This document shows positions 31,166 to 47,483 of a stretch of 64,000 nucleotides of DNA, in pieces. Under the pieces are notes generated by a model. It did no database searches. It saw only the letters and a list, made by a program, of their open reading frames with translations, and was not told the DNA's origin. The stretch's first letter is position 1. The number at the start of each line of letters is the position of its first letter. This DNA is from Thiobacillus sp. Its GTDB lineage: Bacteria; Pseudomonadota; Gammaproteobacteria; Burkholderiales; Thiobacillaceae. Location: contig WGNC01000018.1 in NCBI GenBank assembly GCA_016124745.1, positions 124,001 through 188,000 on the forward strand. The letters run 5' to 3'. The translations under genes were made by a program, and so were the position numbers.

Positions 31166-31204
31166 CCAGGGGAATCGGCGAGAGCCGCATTCCCCTGTTT
31201 TTTT
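31166..31204 (+). terminator. Rho-independent terminator after the octaheme reductase gene
   Basis: CAGGGGAATCGGC-gaga-GCCGcATTCCCCTG followed by a seven-T run. Confidence 0.85.
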
Positions 31205-31331
31205 GTGGTCCGGGCGGACAGCCATCGTGCATAAAACTGGCTATGCAATTTTACGGAAAGGCGTGTTAAAAGTGCAGGTTTCGGATACTCTTCGCGCTGA
31301 TGTTTCTTGATTGCGTTTGGTGACACCCCGT

Positions 31332-31949
31332 ATGTTGTCTGCCCATGATCTTGCCTGCGAACGCGGCGATCGACTGTTATTCCGGAATCTGGGTTTTGAA
31401 CTGCAAAGTGGCGAAGCTTTGATGGTCCGCGGCGGCAATGGCCACGGCAAGACCAGCCTGCTGCGTATCCTATGCGGTCTGTCCACGCCTGCTGCGGGGG
31501 AGGTGCGCTGGCGCAACCAGCCGATCAGACAGGCGCACGAGCAGTTTGGCCGTGAGATGGCCTATATCGGCCACAACAACGGTATCAAGGATGATCTCAC
31601 CCCAATCGAGAACCTGCGTCTGGCGGCCGCGCTGGGCGGCCGCTCACTGGATCAGGCGCAGGCGACGCATGCATTGGGTCAGGTGGGCCTGGCGCGCTGC
31701 CTGGATATTCCCGCTCGCGTGCTGTCCTTCGGCCAGCGCCGGCGCGTAGCGCTGGCCGGCCTGATGACGGCGGGCGCCCTGCTGTGGATCCTCGACGAGC
31801 CACTGACCGGTCTCGATGTGCATGGCGTGGCCATGGTGGAGCAACTGATCCGCGATCACGTCGTGGCGGGCGGGCTGGCGATCATGACCACCCATCAGGC
31901 GCTCGCGCTGGATGGGGTGACGCCCAAAACCCTGTCGGTCGGAGACTAG
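31332..31949 (+). CDS. ccmA: Heme exporter ATP-binding protein CcmA
   Basis: Walker A GGNGHGKTSLLRILCGL, signature LSFGQRRRVALAGL, followed by ccmB. Confidence 0.95.
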   Translation: MLSAHDLACERGDRLLFRNLGFELQSGEALMVRGGNGHGKTSLLRILCGLSTPAAGEVRWRNQPIRQAHEQFGREMAYIGHNNGIKDDLTPIENLRLAAALGGRSLDQAQATHALGQVGLARCLDIPARVLSFGQRRRVALAGLMTAGALLWILDEPLTGLDVHGVAMVEQLIRDHVVAGGLAIMTTHQALALDGVTPKTLSVGD

Positions 31950-32034
31950 GCCTAGTGCGACAAGCTTCGATGTTGCTGCAATCGCAGCCGGTCGGCTGCA
32001 AGGTGGCTGCGCATGCGCCCGGGCATGGGATTCG

Positions 32035-32703
32035 ATGCTGAGATTCCTGTTCACCGTCATTCGCCGCGATATTATGCTGGCGGCGCGCCGCCGCGGCGAC
32101 TGGCTGACCGCGCAATTCTTCTTCGTCATGGTGGTCAGCATGTTTCCGCTGGGCGTGGGGCCCGAGCCCAGCATGTTGCGCACCATCGGCCCCGGCGTGG
32201 TGTGGGTCGCGGCGCTGCTGGCCTCGCTGCTGTCGCTGGGCAGGCTGTTCGCCGACGATTTTCGTGACGGCACCCTGGAACAAATGCTGCTCTCCCCCTA
32301 TCCCAATACATTGCTGGCCTTGGGAAAGGCGATCGCGCACTGGCTCATCAACGGCATTCCGTTGCTGCTGATCGCGCCGGTGCTGGGGATCCAGTTCAAC
32401 CTGCCGCCCGAGGCCCTGTGGATCCTGGTGCTGTCGCTGGCGATCGGGACGCCCATCCTGTCGCTGCTGGGCAGCATCGGGGCCGCCCTGACGCTGGGCC
32501 TGCGCGGCGGCGGCGTGCTGGTCACCCTGCTGATCCTGCCGCTGTACGTGCCGGCCCTGATTTTTGGAGCGGGCGCGGTGGAAGGTGTACTCTCCGGCAC
32601 CGGTGCGGAAGCGCATCTTTCGCTGCTCGGGGCGTTTTTGATGATGTCGTTGTTGCTGGCCCCCTGGGTGAGTGCGATGGCGCTTAAAGTTTCTGTGGAG
32701 TAA
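32035..32703 (+). CDS. ccmB: Heme exporter protein CcmB
   Basis: Polytopic membrane protein LFADDFRDGTLEQMLLSPYPNTLLALGKAIAHWL; ccm context. Confidence 0.95.
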   Translation: MLRFLFTVIRRDIMLAARRRGDWLTAQFFFVMVVSMFPLGVGPEPSMLRTIGPGVVWVAALLASLLSLGRLFADDFRDGTLEQMLLSPYPNTLLALGKAIAHWLINGIPLLLIAPVLGIQFNLPPEALWILVLSLAIGTPILSLLGSIGAALTLGLRGGGVLVTLLILPLYVPALIFGAGAVEGVLSGTGAEAHLSLLGAFLMMSLLLAPWVSAMALKVSVE

Positions 32704-32707
32704 GCAT

Positions 32708-33442
32708 TTGAATCTGTACTACTACGCTTCACCGGCGACCTTTTATCCCCTGGCGGGCAGGCTGATCCCCTGGTTCGCGGCCCTGGCAGCCATACTGACG
32801 GCAGTCGGCCTTTACATCAGCTTCTTCATGGCGCCCACCGACTTCCAGCAGGGCGAGGGCTACCGCATCATCTTCATTCACGTTCCGGCAGCCTGGATGT
32901 CGATGTTCATCTACGTCGTCATGGCCTTCTGGTCGGCCATCGGGCTGGCCTGGAATACCCGCCTCTCATTCGTGATGGCCAGGTCGCTTGCACCCACCGG
33001 CGCCATGTTCACCTTCGTGGCCCTGTGGACCGGCGCGTTCTGGGGCAAGCCGATGTGGGGCGCATGGTGGGTGTGGGATGCGCGGCTGACGTCGGAGCTG
33101 ATCCTGTTTTTCCTTTATGTGGGCGTGATGGCGCTGCAGGCGGCGATCGACGACCCGCGCCGCTCCGACCGTGCCGGTGCGCTGCTGAACCTGGTCGGCG
33201 TGATCAACGTGCCGATCATCTATTTCTCGGTCAAATGGTGGAACACCCTGCACCAGGGCTCCTCGGTCAGCCTCACGCGCGCGCCGTCGATGGCGCACAT
33301 CATGTTGTGGGGGATGCTGATCATGGCGCTCGCCGCCTGGATGTATTCCATCGCGGTGGCACTGGTGCGTGCGCGTTCGCTGATCATCGAGCGGGAACGG
33401 CAAACCGACTGGGTCCGCTCCCTGCTGGAGGAGAAACCATGA
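32708..33442 (+). CDS. ccmC: Heme exporter protein CcmC (TTG start likely)
   Basis: IIFIHVPAAWMSMFIYVVMAF and WGKPMWGAWWVWDARLTSELILFFLY heme-handling motif. Confidence 0.95.
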   Translation: MNLYYYASPATFYPLAGRLIPWFAALAAILTAVGLYISFFMAPTDFQQGEGYRIIFIHVPAAWMSMFIYVVMAFWSAIGLAWNTRLSFVMARSLAPTGAMFTFVALWTGAFWGKPMWGAWWVWDARLTSELILFFLYVGVMALQAAIDDPRRSDRAGALLNLVGVINVPIIYFSVKWWNTLHQGSSVSLTRAPSMAHIMLWGMLIMALAAWMYSIAVALVRARSLIIERERQTDWVRSLLEEKP

Positions 33443-33612
33443 ACTGGGAAAGCTGGGGTGCCTTCTGGGCGATGGGCGGGTACGGCCTCTATGTCTGGGG
33501 CTCGTTCGGGGTGACCTTGCTCTGCATCGTGGGCGAGATATGGCTGCTGCGCCGCCACCGCCTGCAGACGTGGCAACGGCTCAAGCGTTTGAAATCATGG
33601 GATTCGCAATAA
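33439..33612 (+). CDS. ccmD: Heme exporter protein CcmD
   Basis: Small protein [41 protein letters not shown] between ccmC and ccmE. Confidence 0.9.
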   Translation: MNWESWGAFWAMGGYGLYVWGSFGVTLLCIVGEIWLLRRHRLQTWQRLKRLKSWDSQ

Positions 33613-33631
33613 TCCCAACCGTGGAAAAGAT

Positions 33632-34084
33632 ATGGCCATGAAATCGCGTCACAGAAAACTTGCCCTCATCACGCTGGTCGTCGCAATCCTCGGGGTTGCG
33701 GTGGCACTGGTGCTCAATGCCTTCAACAGCAATCTGGTGTTTTTCTTCTCGCCCACCCAGATCGCCAACGGGGAGGCGCCGACCAGTCGCGCCTTCCGCC
33801 TCGGCGGCCTGGTCGAGGAGGGCAGCCTCAAGCGGCAGGCGGATGGACTGACGGTAAACTTCGTCGTCACCGACACCGCCAAATCGATTCCGGTGACGTA
33901 TACCGGTATCCTGCCGGACCTGTTCAAGGAAGGAAAAGGCGTGGTCGCGGAAGGCAAGCTGGGCAGCGACGGCCTGTTCACCGCCACCCAGGTGCTGGCC
34001 AAGCACGACGAGAACTACATGCCGCCGGAGGCCGCGCACGCGCTGGAGCAGGCAGCCAAGGCCCAGCAGACCGTAGTGGAGTGA
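33632..34084 (+). CDS. ccmE: Cytochrome c maturation protein CcmE
   Basis: [50 protein letters not shown] (heme-binding His). Confidence 0.95.
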   Translation: MAMKSRHRKLALITLVVAILGVAVALVLNAFNSNLVFFFSPTQIANGEAPTSRAFRLGGLVEEGSLKRQADGLTVNFVVTDTAKSIPVTYTGILPDLFKEGKGVVAEGKLGSDGLFTATQVLAKHDENYMPPEAAHALEQAAKAQQTVVE

Positions 34085-34154
34085 TTTTGACCGTCCAGGA
34101 CGCCGAACCTGCCTCAGGCCGGCGTCATCCCAGGCAGTAAAGAAGGAGTTAACC

Positions 34155-36131
34155 ATGATCCCAGAACTCGGCCACTTTGCCCTTATCGTTGCATTGTTGC
34201 TGGCGCTCACGCAGGCCATCCTGCCGCTCTATGGCGCGCAACGCGGCAACCTCACGCTGATGGGGGTGGCGCGGCCCGCCGCGCAGGGACAGTTCGTGTT
34301 CGTTGCCCTCGCATTCGGCTGTCTTGCCTGGTCGTTCCTCAACAACGATTTCTCGGTGCTGAACGTGGCGAAGAACTCGTTCTCGCAATTGCCCGAGGTC
34401 TATCGCTTTACCGCCACCTGGGGTTCGCACGAAGGCTCGATGCTGCTGTGGGTGCTGATCCTCGCGTTCTGGAGCACGGCGGTTTCGGTCTTCTCGCGCC
34501 ATCTGCCGGAAGACATGGCGGCGCGCGTGATCGGTGTCATGGGTCTGATCTCGGTCGGCTTCCTGGCCTTTTTGCTGACCACATCCAACCCGTTCGTGCG
34601 CCTGCTGCCGGCCGCGATGGACGGCAATGACATGAACCCGCTGCTGCAGGACTGGGGCATGATCATCCATCCGCCGATGCTGTACATGGGCTATGTCGGT
34701 TTCGCCGTGGCCTTCGCTTTCGCCATTGCGGCGCTGCTGTCCGGCAAGATGGATGTGGCCTGGGCGCGCTGGTCGCGGCCCTGGACCACGGTCGCCTGGG
34801 CCTTCCTGACCTTCGGCATCATGCTCGGCAGCTGGTGGGCCTATCGTGAACTGGGCTGGGGTGGCTGGTGGTTCTGGGATCCGACCGAAAACGCCTCGTT
34901 CATGCCCTGGCTCGCCGGGACTGCACTGATCCATTCGCTGGCCGTGACCGAAAAACGCGGCGCATTCAAGGCCTGGACCGTGCTGCTGGCCTTGATCGCA
35001 TTCTCGCTGTCGCTGCTCGGCACCTTCCTGGTGCGTTCCGGCGTGCTGTCCTCGGTGCATGCCTTCGCAACCGATCCGGCACGCGGCGCTTTCATCCTGG
35101 GCTTCCTCGCGGTGGTGATCGGTGGCTCGCTCGTGCTCTACGCCTGGCGCGCGCCCAAGATGGTCACCGGCAGCGGCTTCACCTGGTTCTCGCGCGAGTC
35201 GCTGCTGCTCGCCAACAATGTGATCCTGGTCGCGGCGCTCGGGTCGGTGCTGCTCGGCACGCTGTATCCCCTGCTGATGGACGCCATGGGGCTGGGCAAG
35301 ATTTCCGTCGGCCCGCCTTACTTCAATTCGGTGTTCGTGCCGGTCATGGCGCCGGCGCTGTTCCTGATGGCGATCGGGCCGCTCGCGCGCTGGAAGGAAG
35401 CCAGCCTGCCGGACGTGATCACGCGGCTGAAGTGGGCGCTGGGGGTGGCGCTGGCCGTGGGCCTGCTGGTGCCATTGGGACTCGGTGGCTTCAAGCCCTG
35501 GGCGGCCCTGGGATTCTTTCTCGCGGCCTGGATCGCCCTTTCGGTGCTGGCCGGTTTTGTCGACCGGCTCAAGCATGGCCAGGGCAGCCTGGTGCATAAG
35601 CTGTCGACGCTCCCGCGCGGGTTCTGGGGTATGCAACTGGCCCACTTCGGCATGGCGGTCGGCATCGCCGGCATTGCCGTGGTGGCCAACTACCAGACCG
35701 AGCGCGACGTGCGCATGGAGTTGAACAGCTACGCCGAACTGGCGGGCTATACCTTCACCTTCCGTGGCACCACCGAGCACGACGGTCCCAATTACCGCGC
35801 CGCCCGCGGCACGCTGGAGGTCAGCCGTGACGGCAGGCAGGTGGCCACGCTGCATCCGGAAAAGCGCGTCTACAACGCCTCCGGCATGGCGATGACCGAG
35901 GCCGACATCCACCCGAACGTCTACCGCGACATCTATGTCGCCATGGGCGAGCAACTGGATGACGGCGGCGCCTGGACCGTGCGGCTGTTCTACAAGCCGT
36001 TCATCAACTGGCTGTGGTTCGGCGCCCTGTTCATGGTGTTTGGCGGTTTCCTGGCCGCCTCGGACAAGCGTTACCGCATCGCGCTCAGGCGCAGCGAAAT
36101 GCCGAAGCACGTCGCGGCGCAGGGGGCCTGA
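34155..36131 (+). CDS. ccmF: Heme lyase subunit CcmF
   Basis: ATWGSHEGSMLLWVLIL, WGGWWFWDPTENASFMPWL. Confidence 0.96.
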   Translation: MIPELGHFALIVALLLALTQAILPLYGAQRGNLTLMGVARPAAQGQFVFVALAFGCLAWSFLNNDFSVLNVAKNSFSQLPEVYRFTATWGSHEGSMLLWVLILAFWSTAVSVFSRHLPEDMAARVIGVMGLISVGFLAFLLTTSNPFVRLLPAAMDGNDMNPLLQDWGMIIHPPMLYMGYVGFAVAFAFAIAALLSGKMDVAWARWSRPWTTVAWAFLTFGIMLGSWWAYRELGWGGWWFWDPTENASFMPWLAGTALIHSLAVTEKRGAFKAWTVLLALIAFSLSLLGTFLVRSGVLSSVHAFATDPARGAFILGFLAVVIGGSLVLYAWRAPKMVTGSGFTWFSRESLLLANNVILVAALGSVLLGTLYPLLMDAMGLGKISVGPPYFNSVFVPVMAPALFLMAIGPLARWKEASLPDVITRLKWALGVALAVGLLVPLGLGGFKPWAALGFFLAAWIALSVLAGFVDRLKHGQGSLVHKLSTLPRGFWGMQLAHFGMAVGIAGIAVVANYQTERDVRMELNSYAELAGYTFTFRGTTEHDGPNYRAARGTLEVSRDGRQVATLHPEKRVYNASGMAMTEADIHPNVYRDIYVAMGEQLDDGGAWTVRLFYKPFINWLWFGALFMVFGGFLAASDKRYRIALRRSEMPKHVAAQGA

Positions 36132-36133
36132 AC

Positions 36134-36655
36134 ATGAAACGCTGGCTACCGCTGATCCTCTTCGTCGCGCTCGTCGGCTTCTTCGCCAAGGGCTTGTTCC
36201 TCAACCCGCGCGAAGTCCCGTCGCCCTTCATCGGGCGCCAGGCACCGGCGTTCACCCTGCCGCTGGTGGGGGACGCGAACGCGAGTTTCAGTCCGGCCGA
36301 CATGAAGGGCCGCGTCTGGATGCTGAATGTCTGGGCACCCTGGTGCGTGTCGTGTCGCCAGGAGCATGGATTCCTGATGCAACTGGCACAGGCGCAGCCG
36401 GTGCCCATTGTGGGCCTGAACTGGAAAGACAAGAACCGCGAGGCGGACATGCTGCTTGCGCGCACCGGCAGCCCCTATTTTGCGGTGCCGGACGACGTGG
36501 ACGGCCGCGTCGGCATCGATTACGGTGTGACCGGCACCCCCGAAACCTATCTCATCGACAAGCAGGGCATCGTGCAATTGAAGCATATCGGGCCGATCGA
36601 CCCCGAGACGTGGAAGAACAAGTTCGAACCGAAACTGAAGGAGCTCGGGGCATGA
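36134..36655 (+). CDS. ccmG: Thiol:disulfide interchange protein CcmG/DsbE
   Basis: LNVWAPWCVSCRQEH thioredoxin motif, GVTGTPETYLIDKQG. Confidence 0.94.
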   Translation: MKRWLPLILFVALVGFFAKGLFLNPREVPSPFIGRQAPAFTLPLVGDANASFSPADMKGRVWMLNVWAPWCVSCRQEHGFLMQLAQAQPVPIVGLNWKDKNREADMLLARTGSPYFAVPDDVDGRVGIDYGVTGTPETYLIDKQGIVQLKHIGPIDPETWKNKFEPKLKELGA

Positions 36656-37152
36656 ATCCTCGTCGCATCAAACATGGCCTGCTGGGCGTGCTGCTGGTCT
36701 GCGCCCCGCCGGTGCTGGCCAATGAAGCCGTGAACGTGCCGGCCGAAGCACTCACCGAGGCGCGCCCGGCCGCGGACGATCCCGTCATTGAGCAGCGCAT
36801 GGTCAACCTGGCCGAGGATCTGCGCTGCCTGGTCTGCCAGAACGAATCGCTCGCCGGCTCGCATGCGGAACTGGCCGAGGATCTGCGGCGGGAAATCCGC
36901 GCCCAGATGAAGGCAGGCAAGAACGACAAGGAGGTGATCGAGTACCTCACCACCCGTTATGGCGACTTCGTGCTGTATCGCCCGCCGTTCAAGCCGGTGA
37001 CCTATCTGCTGTGGCTCGGCCCGCTGCTGTTCCTGGGCATCGGTGGCGCGGCCTGGGCCGTCACGCTGCGTCGCCGGCGTGCCATGCAATCCGCACCCGT
37101 CGACGAGAAGAAACTCGCCGCCGCCGCCCAACTTTTGGAAGAAGACCAATGA
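36652..37152 (+). CDS. ccmH: Cytochrome c maturation protein CcmH
   Basis: LRCLVCQNESLAGSHAELAEDLRREI and YGDFVLYRPPFK. Confidence 0.94.
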   Translation: MNPRRIKHGLLGVLLVCAPPVLANEAVNVPAEALTEARPAADDPVIEQRMVNLAEDLRCLVCQNESLAGSHAELAEDLRREIRAQMKAGKNDKEVIEYLTTRYGDFVLYRPPFKPVTYLLWLGPLLFLGIGGAAWAVTLRRRRAMQSAPVDEKKLAAAAQLLEEDQ

Positions 37153-38438
37153 ATCCGTTCTGGACTGTCAGCCTGTTCTGGGGGAGCGCCGTGGTGTGCG
37201 TCCTGATTGCCCTGGCTTTTGTACTCCCCACCCTGCTGCGCACGCGGGCCCGCACCACGCAGGCAGCCCGGCGCGACGTCAATATCGCCGTCTATCGGGA
37301 TCAGTTGAAGGAAATGGATGCCGATCGCGCCAACGGCCTGCTTTCGGAAGCGCAATACGAAGCTGCCAAGCTGGAACTGGAAGCCCGTCTGGCCGACGAC
37401 GCCCTGGTGGCGGACGACAACCCGGAACCGGCGCGTGCCAGCAGTCGTCGACTCGGATTTGCGCTCGGCACGCTATTGCCAGCCGCGGCATTCGGGATGT
37501 ATTTCTGGCTCGGCAACCCGGCTTCCCTGATCGCCGTCGCCGACGCGAACGCCGGTGCAGCACAGTCCGATGCGGCCGGGTCGGCGGCCCAGCATGATTT
37601 CATGAAGCTGATCGAGAAGGTCGAGGAGAAGACCCGGACCAGCCCCGAGGATGGCGAAGCATGGTCGATGCTGGCCAAGTCCTACGCCGTGGTCGAGCGC
37701 TGGCCCGAGGCCCTGCAAGCCTATGAAAAGGCCAACCAACTGCTGCCGCAGGATGCGTCGGTCATGTCGGGTTACGCAGAAGCCATCGCCATCAACAATA
37801 ATCGGGTGCTGACGGGCAGGCCGATGGAACTGGTGCAAAAAGCGCTGGAAATCAACCCTGACGACATGAAGGGTCTTGAACTGTCGGGTATCTACGCCTT
37901 CCAGGAGAAGAACTTCGCCCAGGCGAGTTATTTTTTCAAGAAGCTGCATAAGCTGATGCCGCCGGAGTCGGCCTATGCCCAGGACATCCTGGCTGCGCAG
38001 CAGGAAGCCGAACGGCTGATGAAGTCGGGGCTGTCCGGTCTCGATGACCTGTCCAATCCGCCGCCTGCCGAGGAAAAGGCGGCAGCGGTGACGGCGGGAG
38101 CCGCCATCAAGGGCAGCATCGACATCGCACCGACGCTGAAGTCCAAGATCGCTGCGTCGGACGTGCTGTTTCTGTTCGCCCGTGCAGGCCAGGGCGGGCC
38201 GCCGGTAGCGGCCATCCGCGCCGGGGCCGGCAAGTTTCCGCTGGAGTTCGAGCTGAACGACAGCATGGCGATGAATCCCGCCAACACGCTCTCGCAACAG
38301 AAGCAGGTGATGCTGGTCGCCCGTGTGTCGAAATCGGGCAACCCGATGGGCCAGGCCGGCGATCTGGAAGGAACGGTTACGGCGGTGAAAGTGGGCGCTT
38401 CCGGGGTGAAAGTCGTGATCGATCAGGTCAAGCAATGA
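37149..38438 (+). CDS. ccmI: Cytochrome c maturation TPR protein CcmI
   Basis: RRDVNIAVYRDQLKEMDADRANGLLSEAQYEAAKLELEARL plus TPR region, after ccmH. Confidence 0.92.
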   Translation: MNPFWTVSLFWGSAVVCVLIALAFVLPTLLRTRARTTQAARRDVNIAVYRDQLKEMDADRANGLLSEAQYEAAKLELEARLADDALVADDNPEPARASSRRLGFALGTLLPAAAFGMYFWLGNPASLIAVADANAGAAQSDAAGSAAQHDFMKLIEKVEEKTRTSPEDGEAWSMLAKSYAVVERWPEALQAYEKANQLLPQDASVMSGYAEAIAINNNRVLTGRPMELVQKALEINPDDMKGLELSGIYAFQEKNFAQASYFFKKLHKLMPPESAYAQDILAAQQEAERLMKSGLSGLDDLSNPPPAEEKAAAVTAGAAIKGSIDIAPTLKSKIAASDVLFLFARAGQGGPPVAAIRAGAGKFPLEFELNDSMAMNPANTLSQQKQVMLVARVSKSGNPMGQAGDLEGTVTAVKVGASGVKVVIDQVKQ

Positions 38439-38498
38439 GCGCGCGGCGGTCTGTAAAAAACCGCTCGCGCATTTGAGTGGCAGGGTGGGATGAAGTAG

Positions 38499-41007
<2,509 letters not shown>

Positions 41008-41057
41008 CCGGAGGAGCGGGCGGCCTGGCCGTCATCGTTCACGTATTGAAATCGTAA

Positions 41058-42350
<1,293 letters not shown>

Positions 42351-42393
42351 TTTCCGTATTGCCGGGCTCGGCTCGCGCATACGCGGCCAGGCG

Positions 42394-42678
42394 ATGACCT
42401 GGATCCTGTCGACCGCGATCGTACTGCTGCAATATCCGCTGTGGCTCGGCGAGGGCGGCTGGTTGAAAGTGCGTGAGCATGCGCACCAGGTTGACACACA
42501 GCAGTCGTTGAATGAGCGGCTGCAAACGCGCAACGCAGGCTTGCTGGCCGAACTGGGCGACCTCAAACAGGGGCGCGATGCCATCGAGGAGCGTGCGCGC
42601 AATGAACTGGGCATGATCGCACCGGACGAATGGTTCGTTCGTGTCGTGCCAGCCCACACCGTTCAGTCGGGAAGATAA
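42394..42678 (+). CDS. ftsB: Cell division protein FtsB
   Basis: MTWILSTAIVLLQYPLWLGEGGWLKV..., coiled coil, ARNELGMI; downstream of eno. Confidence 0.85.
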   Translation: MTWILSTAIVLLQYPLWLGEGGWLKVREHAHQVDTQQSLNERLQTRNAGLLAELGDLKQGRDAIEERARNELGMIAPDEWFVRVVPAHTVQSGR

Positions 42679-45983
<3,305 letters not shown>

Positions 45984-46031
45984 AGCCCACCCGATTAGAT
46001 TGTCGAGTCAGGGAAACTTGAGGTAAGCATT

Positions 46032-46901
46032 ATGCAAAAAGTCAAAAAAGCCGTATTTCCGGTGGCCGGTCTGGGCACCCGTTTTCTGCCCGCGACCAAG
46101 GCCAGCCCCAAGGAAATGCTCCCCATCGTCGACAAGCCGCTGATCCAATATGCCGTCGAGGAGGCGATGGATGCCGGCATCACCGACATCATCTTCATCA
46201 GCAGCCGCACCAAGCGCACTGTCGAGGACCACTTCGACAAGGCCTACGAACTTGAAACCGAACTGGCCGCGCGCGGCAAGCATCGCGACCTGGAACTGGT
46301 GCAGTCGATCCGCCCGGCCGGCGTGAACTTCATCTATATTCGCCAGGCCGAAGCACTGGGGCTCGGCCATGCCGTGCTGTGCGCCCAGCCGGTGGTCGGC
46401 AACGAGCCCTTTGCGGTCATACTCGCCGACGATCTGATCGACGGTGCCCCGGCGGCAATGAAACAGATGGTCGATCAATACGACTTCTACCAGTGCTCGG
46501 TTCTCGGCGTGCAGCAGGTCGCACCCGAGGAAACGGCGTCCTACGGCATCGTCGACGCCGCCCCGCTGGATGAACGGGTGTCGCGGGTCAACGCGATCGT
46601 CGAAAAGCCCAAACCCGAAGACGCGCCTTCCACCCTCGGCGTGGTCGGCCGCTACATTCTCACCCCGCGCATCTTTCACCATATCGAGCATCTGAAGCCT
46701 GGTGCGGGCGGCGAACTGCAGCTCACCGACGCCATTGCTTCATTGCTGCTGGAGCAGCAGGTGCTGGCCTACGCTTTCGATGGCACCCGCTACGATTGCG
46801 GCAGCAAGCTCGGCTATCTGCAGGCCTCGGTGGAATATGCGTTGAAGCACGCCGAGATCAGCGAAGATTTCGCCGCCTATCTCAAGTCGCGCGTTTGCTG
46901 A
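46032..46901 (+). CDS. galU: UTP-glucose-1-phosphate uridylyltransferase
   Basis: [41 protein letters not shown]. Confidence 0.96.
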   Translation: MQKVKKAVFPVAGLGTRFLPATKASPKEMLPIVDKPLIQYAVEEAMDAGITDIIFISSRTKRTVEDHFDKAYELETELAARGKHRDLELVQSIRPAGVNFIYIRQAEALGLGHAVLCAQPVVGNEPFAVILADDLIDGAPAAMKQMVDQYDFYQCSVLGVQQVAPEETASYGIVDAAPLDERVSRVNAIVEKPKPEDAPSTLGVVGRYILTPRIFHHIEHLKPGAGGELQLTDAIASLLLEQQVLAYAFDGTRYDCGSKLGYLQASVEYALKHAEISEDFAAYLKSRVC

Positions 46902-46931
46902 GGGTCGGGGGAAGCTGGCCAGATTGCGGGA

Positions 46932-47399
46932 CTAAAGCCCCAAGTCGCTCAAGCCGGGGTGATCGTCCGGACGGCGGCCCAGCGGCCAGAAGAACTTGCG
47001 ATCCGATTCCGTGATGGGCAGGTCGTTGATGCTCGCGAAGCGGCGCATCATGAACCCCTGTTCGTTGAATTCCCAGTTCTCGTTGCCGTACGAGCGGTAC
47101 CACTGGCCGGAATCGTCGTGGCTCTCGTAGGCGAAGCGCACCGCGATGCGGTTGCCGGTGAAGGCCCATAATTCCTTGATCAGCCGGTAGTCCAGTTCGC
47201 GGGCCCACTTGCGTTCGAGAAACCGGCGGACCTGTTCGCGTCCGACCGGGAACTCCTTGCGATTTCGCCAGCGCGTGTCTTCTGTGTAGACCAGGATGAC
47301 ACGTTCGGGGTCGCGCGTATTCCATGCGTCCTCGGCCATGCGCACTTTCTGGATCGCGGTCTCGAGCGTGAAAGGCGGTAGCGGCGGTTTGGTTTCCAT
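46932..47399 (-). CDS. DUF1348/NTF2-like (SnoaL-type) family protein
   Basis: [59 protein letters not shown]. Confidence 0.8.
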   Translation of the reverse strand: METKPPLPPFTLETAIQKVRMAEDAWNTRDPERVILVYTEDTRWRNRKEFPVGREQVRRFLERKWARELDYRLIKELWAFTGNRIAVRFAYESHDDSGQWYRSYGNENWEFNEQGFMMRRFASINDLPITESDRKFFWPLGRRPDDHPGLSDLGL

Positions 47400-47418
47400 G
47401 GCAACTCCTTGGGCAGGA

Positions 47419-47436
47419 GTAGACAGATCTGTCTAC
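47419..47436. promoter_or_regulatory. Putative TetR operator 1
   Basis: Perfect 18-bp palindrome GTAGACAGATCTGTCTAC in divergent intergenic region. Confidence 0.85.
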
Positions 47437-47456
47437 ATGCGTGCAGTCTATCTCCG

Positions 47457-47474
47457 GTAGACAGACCTGTCTAC
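47457..47474. promoter_or_regulatory. Putative TetR operator 2
   Basis: GTAGACAGACCTGTCTAC, same palindrome with one changed central base, 10 bp before the tetR-family start. Confidence 0.85.
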
Positions 47475-47483
47475 AATGCGCGC

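Noticed and set aside
31300-31325. TTGATTGCGTTTGG upstream of ccmA as an FNR box
   Set aside because: Left half-site only; right half does not match ATCAA.
34149-36110. 653-aa minus-strand ORF antisense to ccmF
   Set aside because: Composition (Gln/His/Arg/Glu-rich) typical of the reverse of a membrane protein gene; ccmF is unambiguous.
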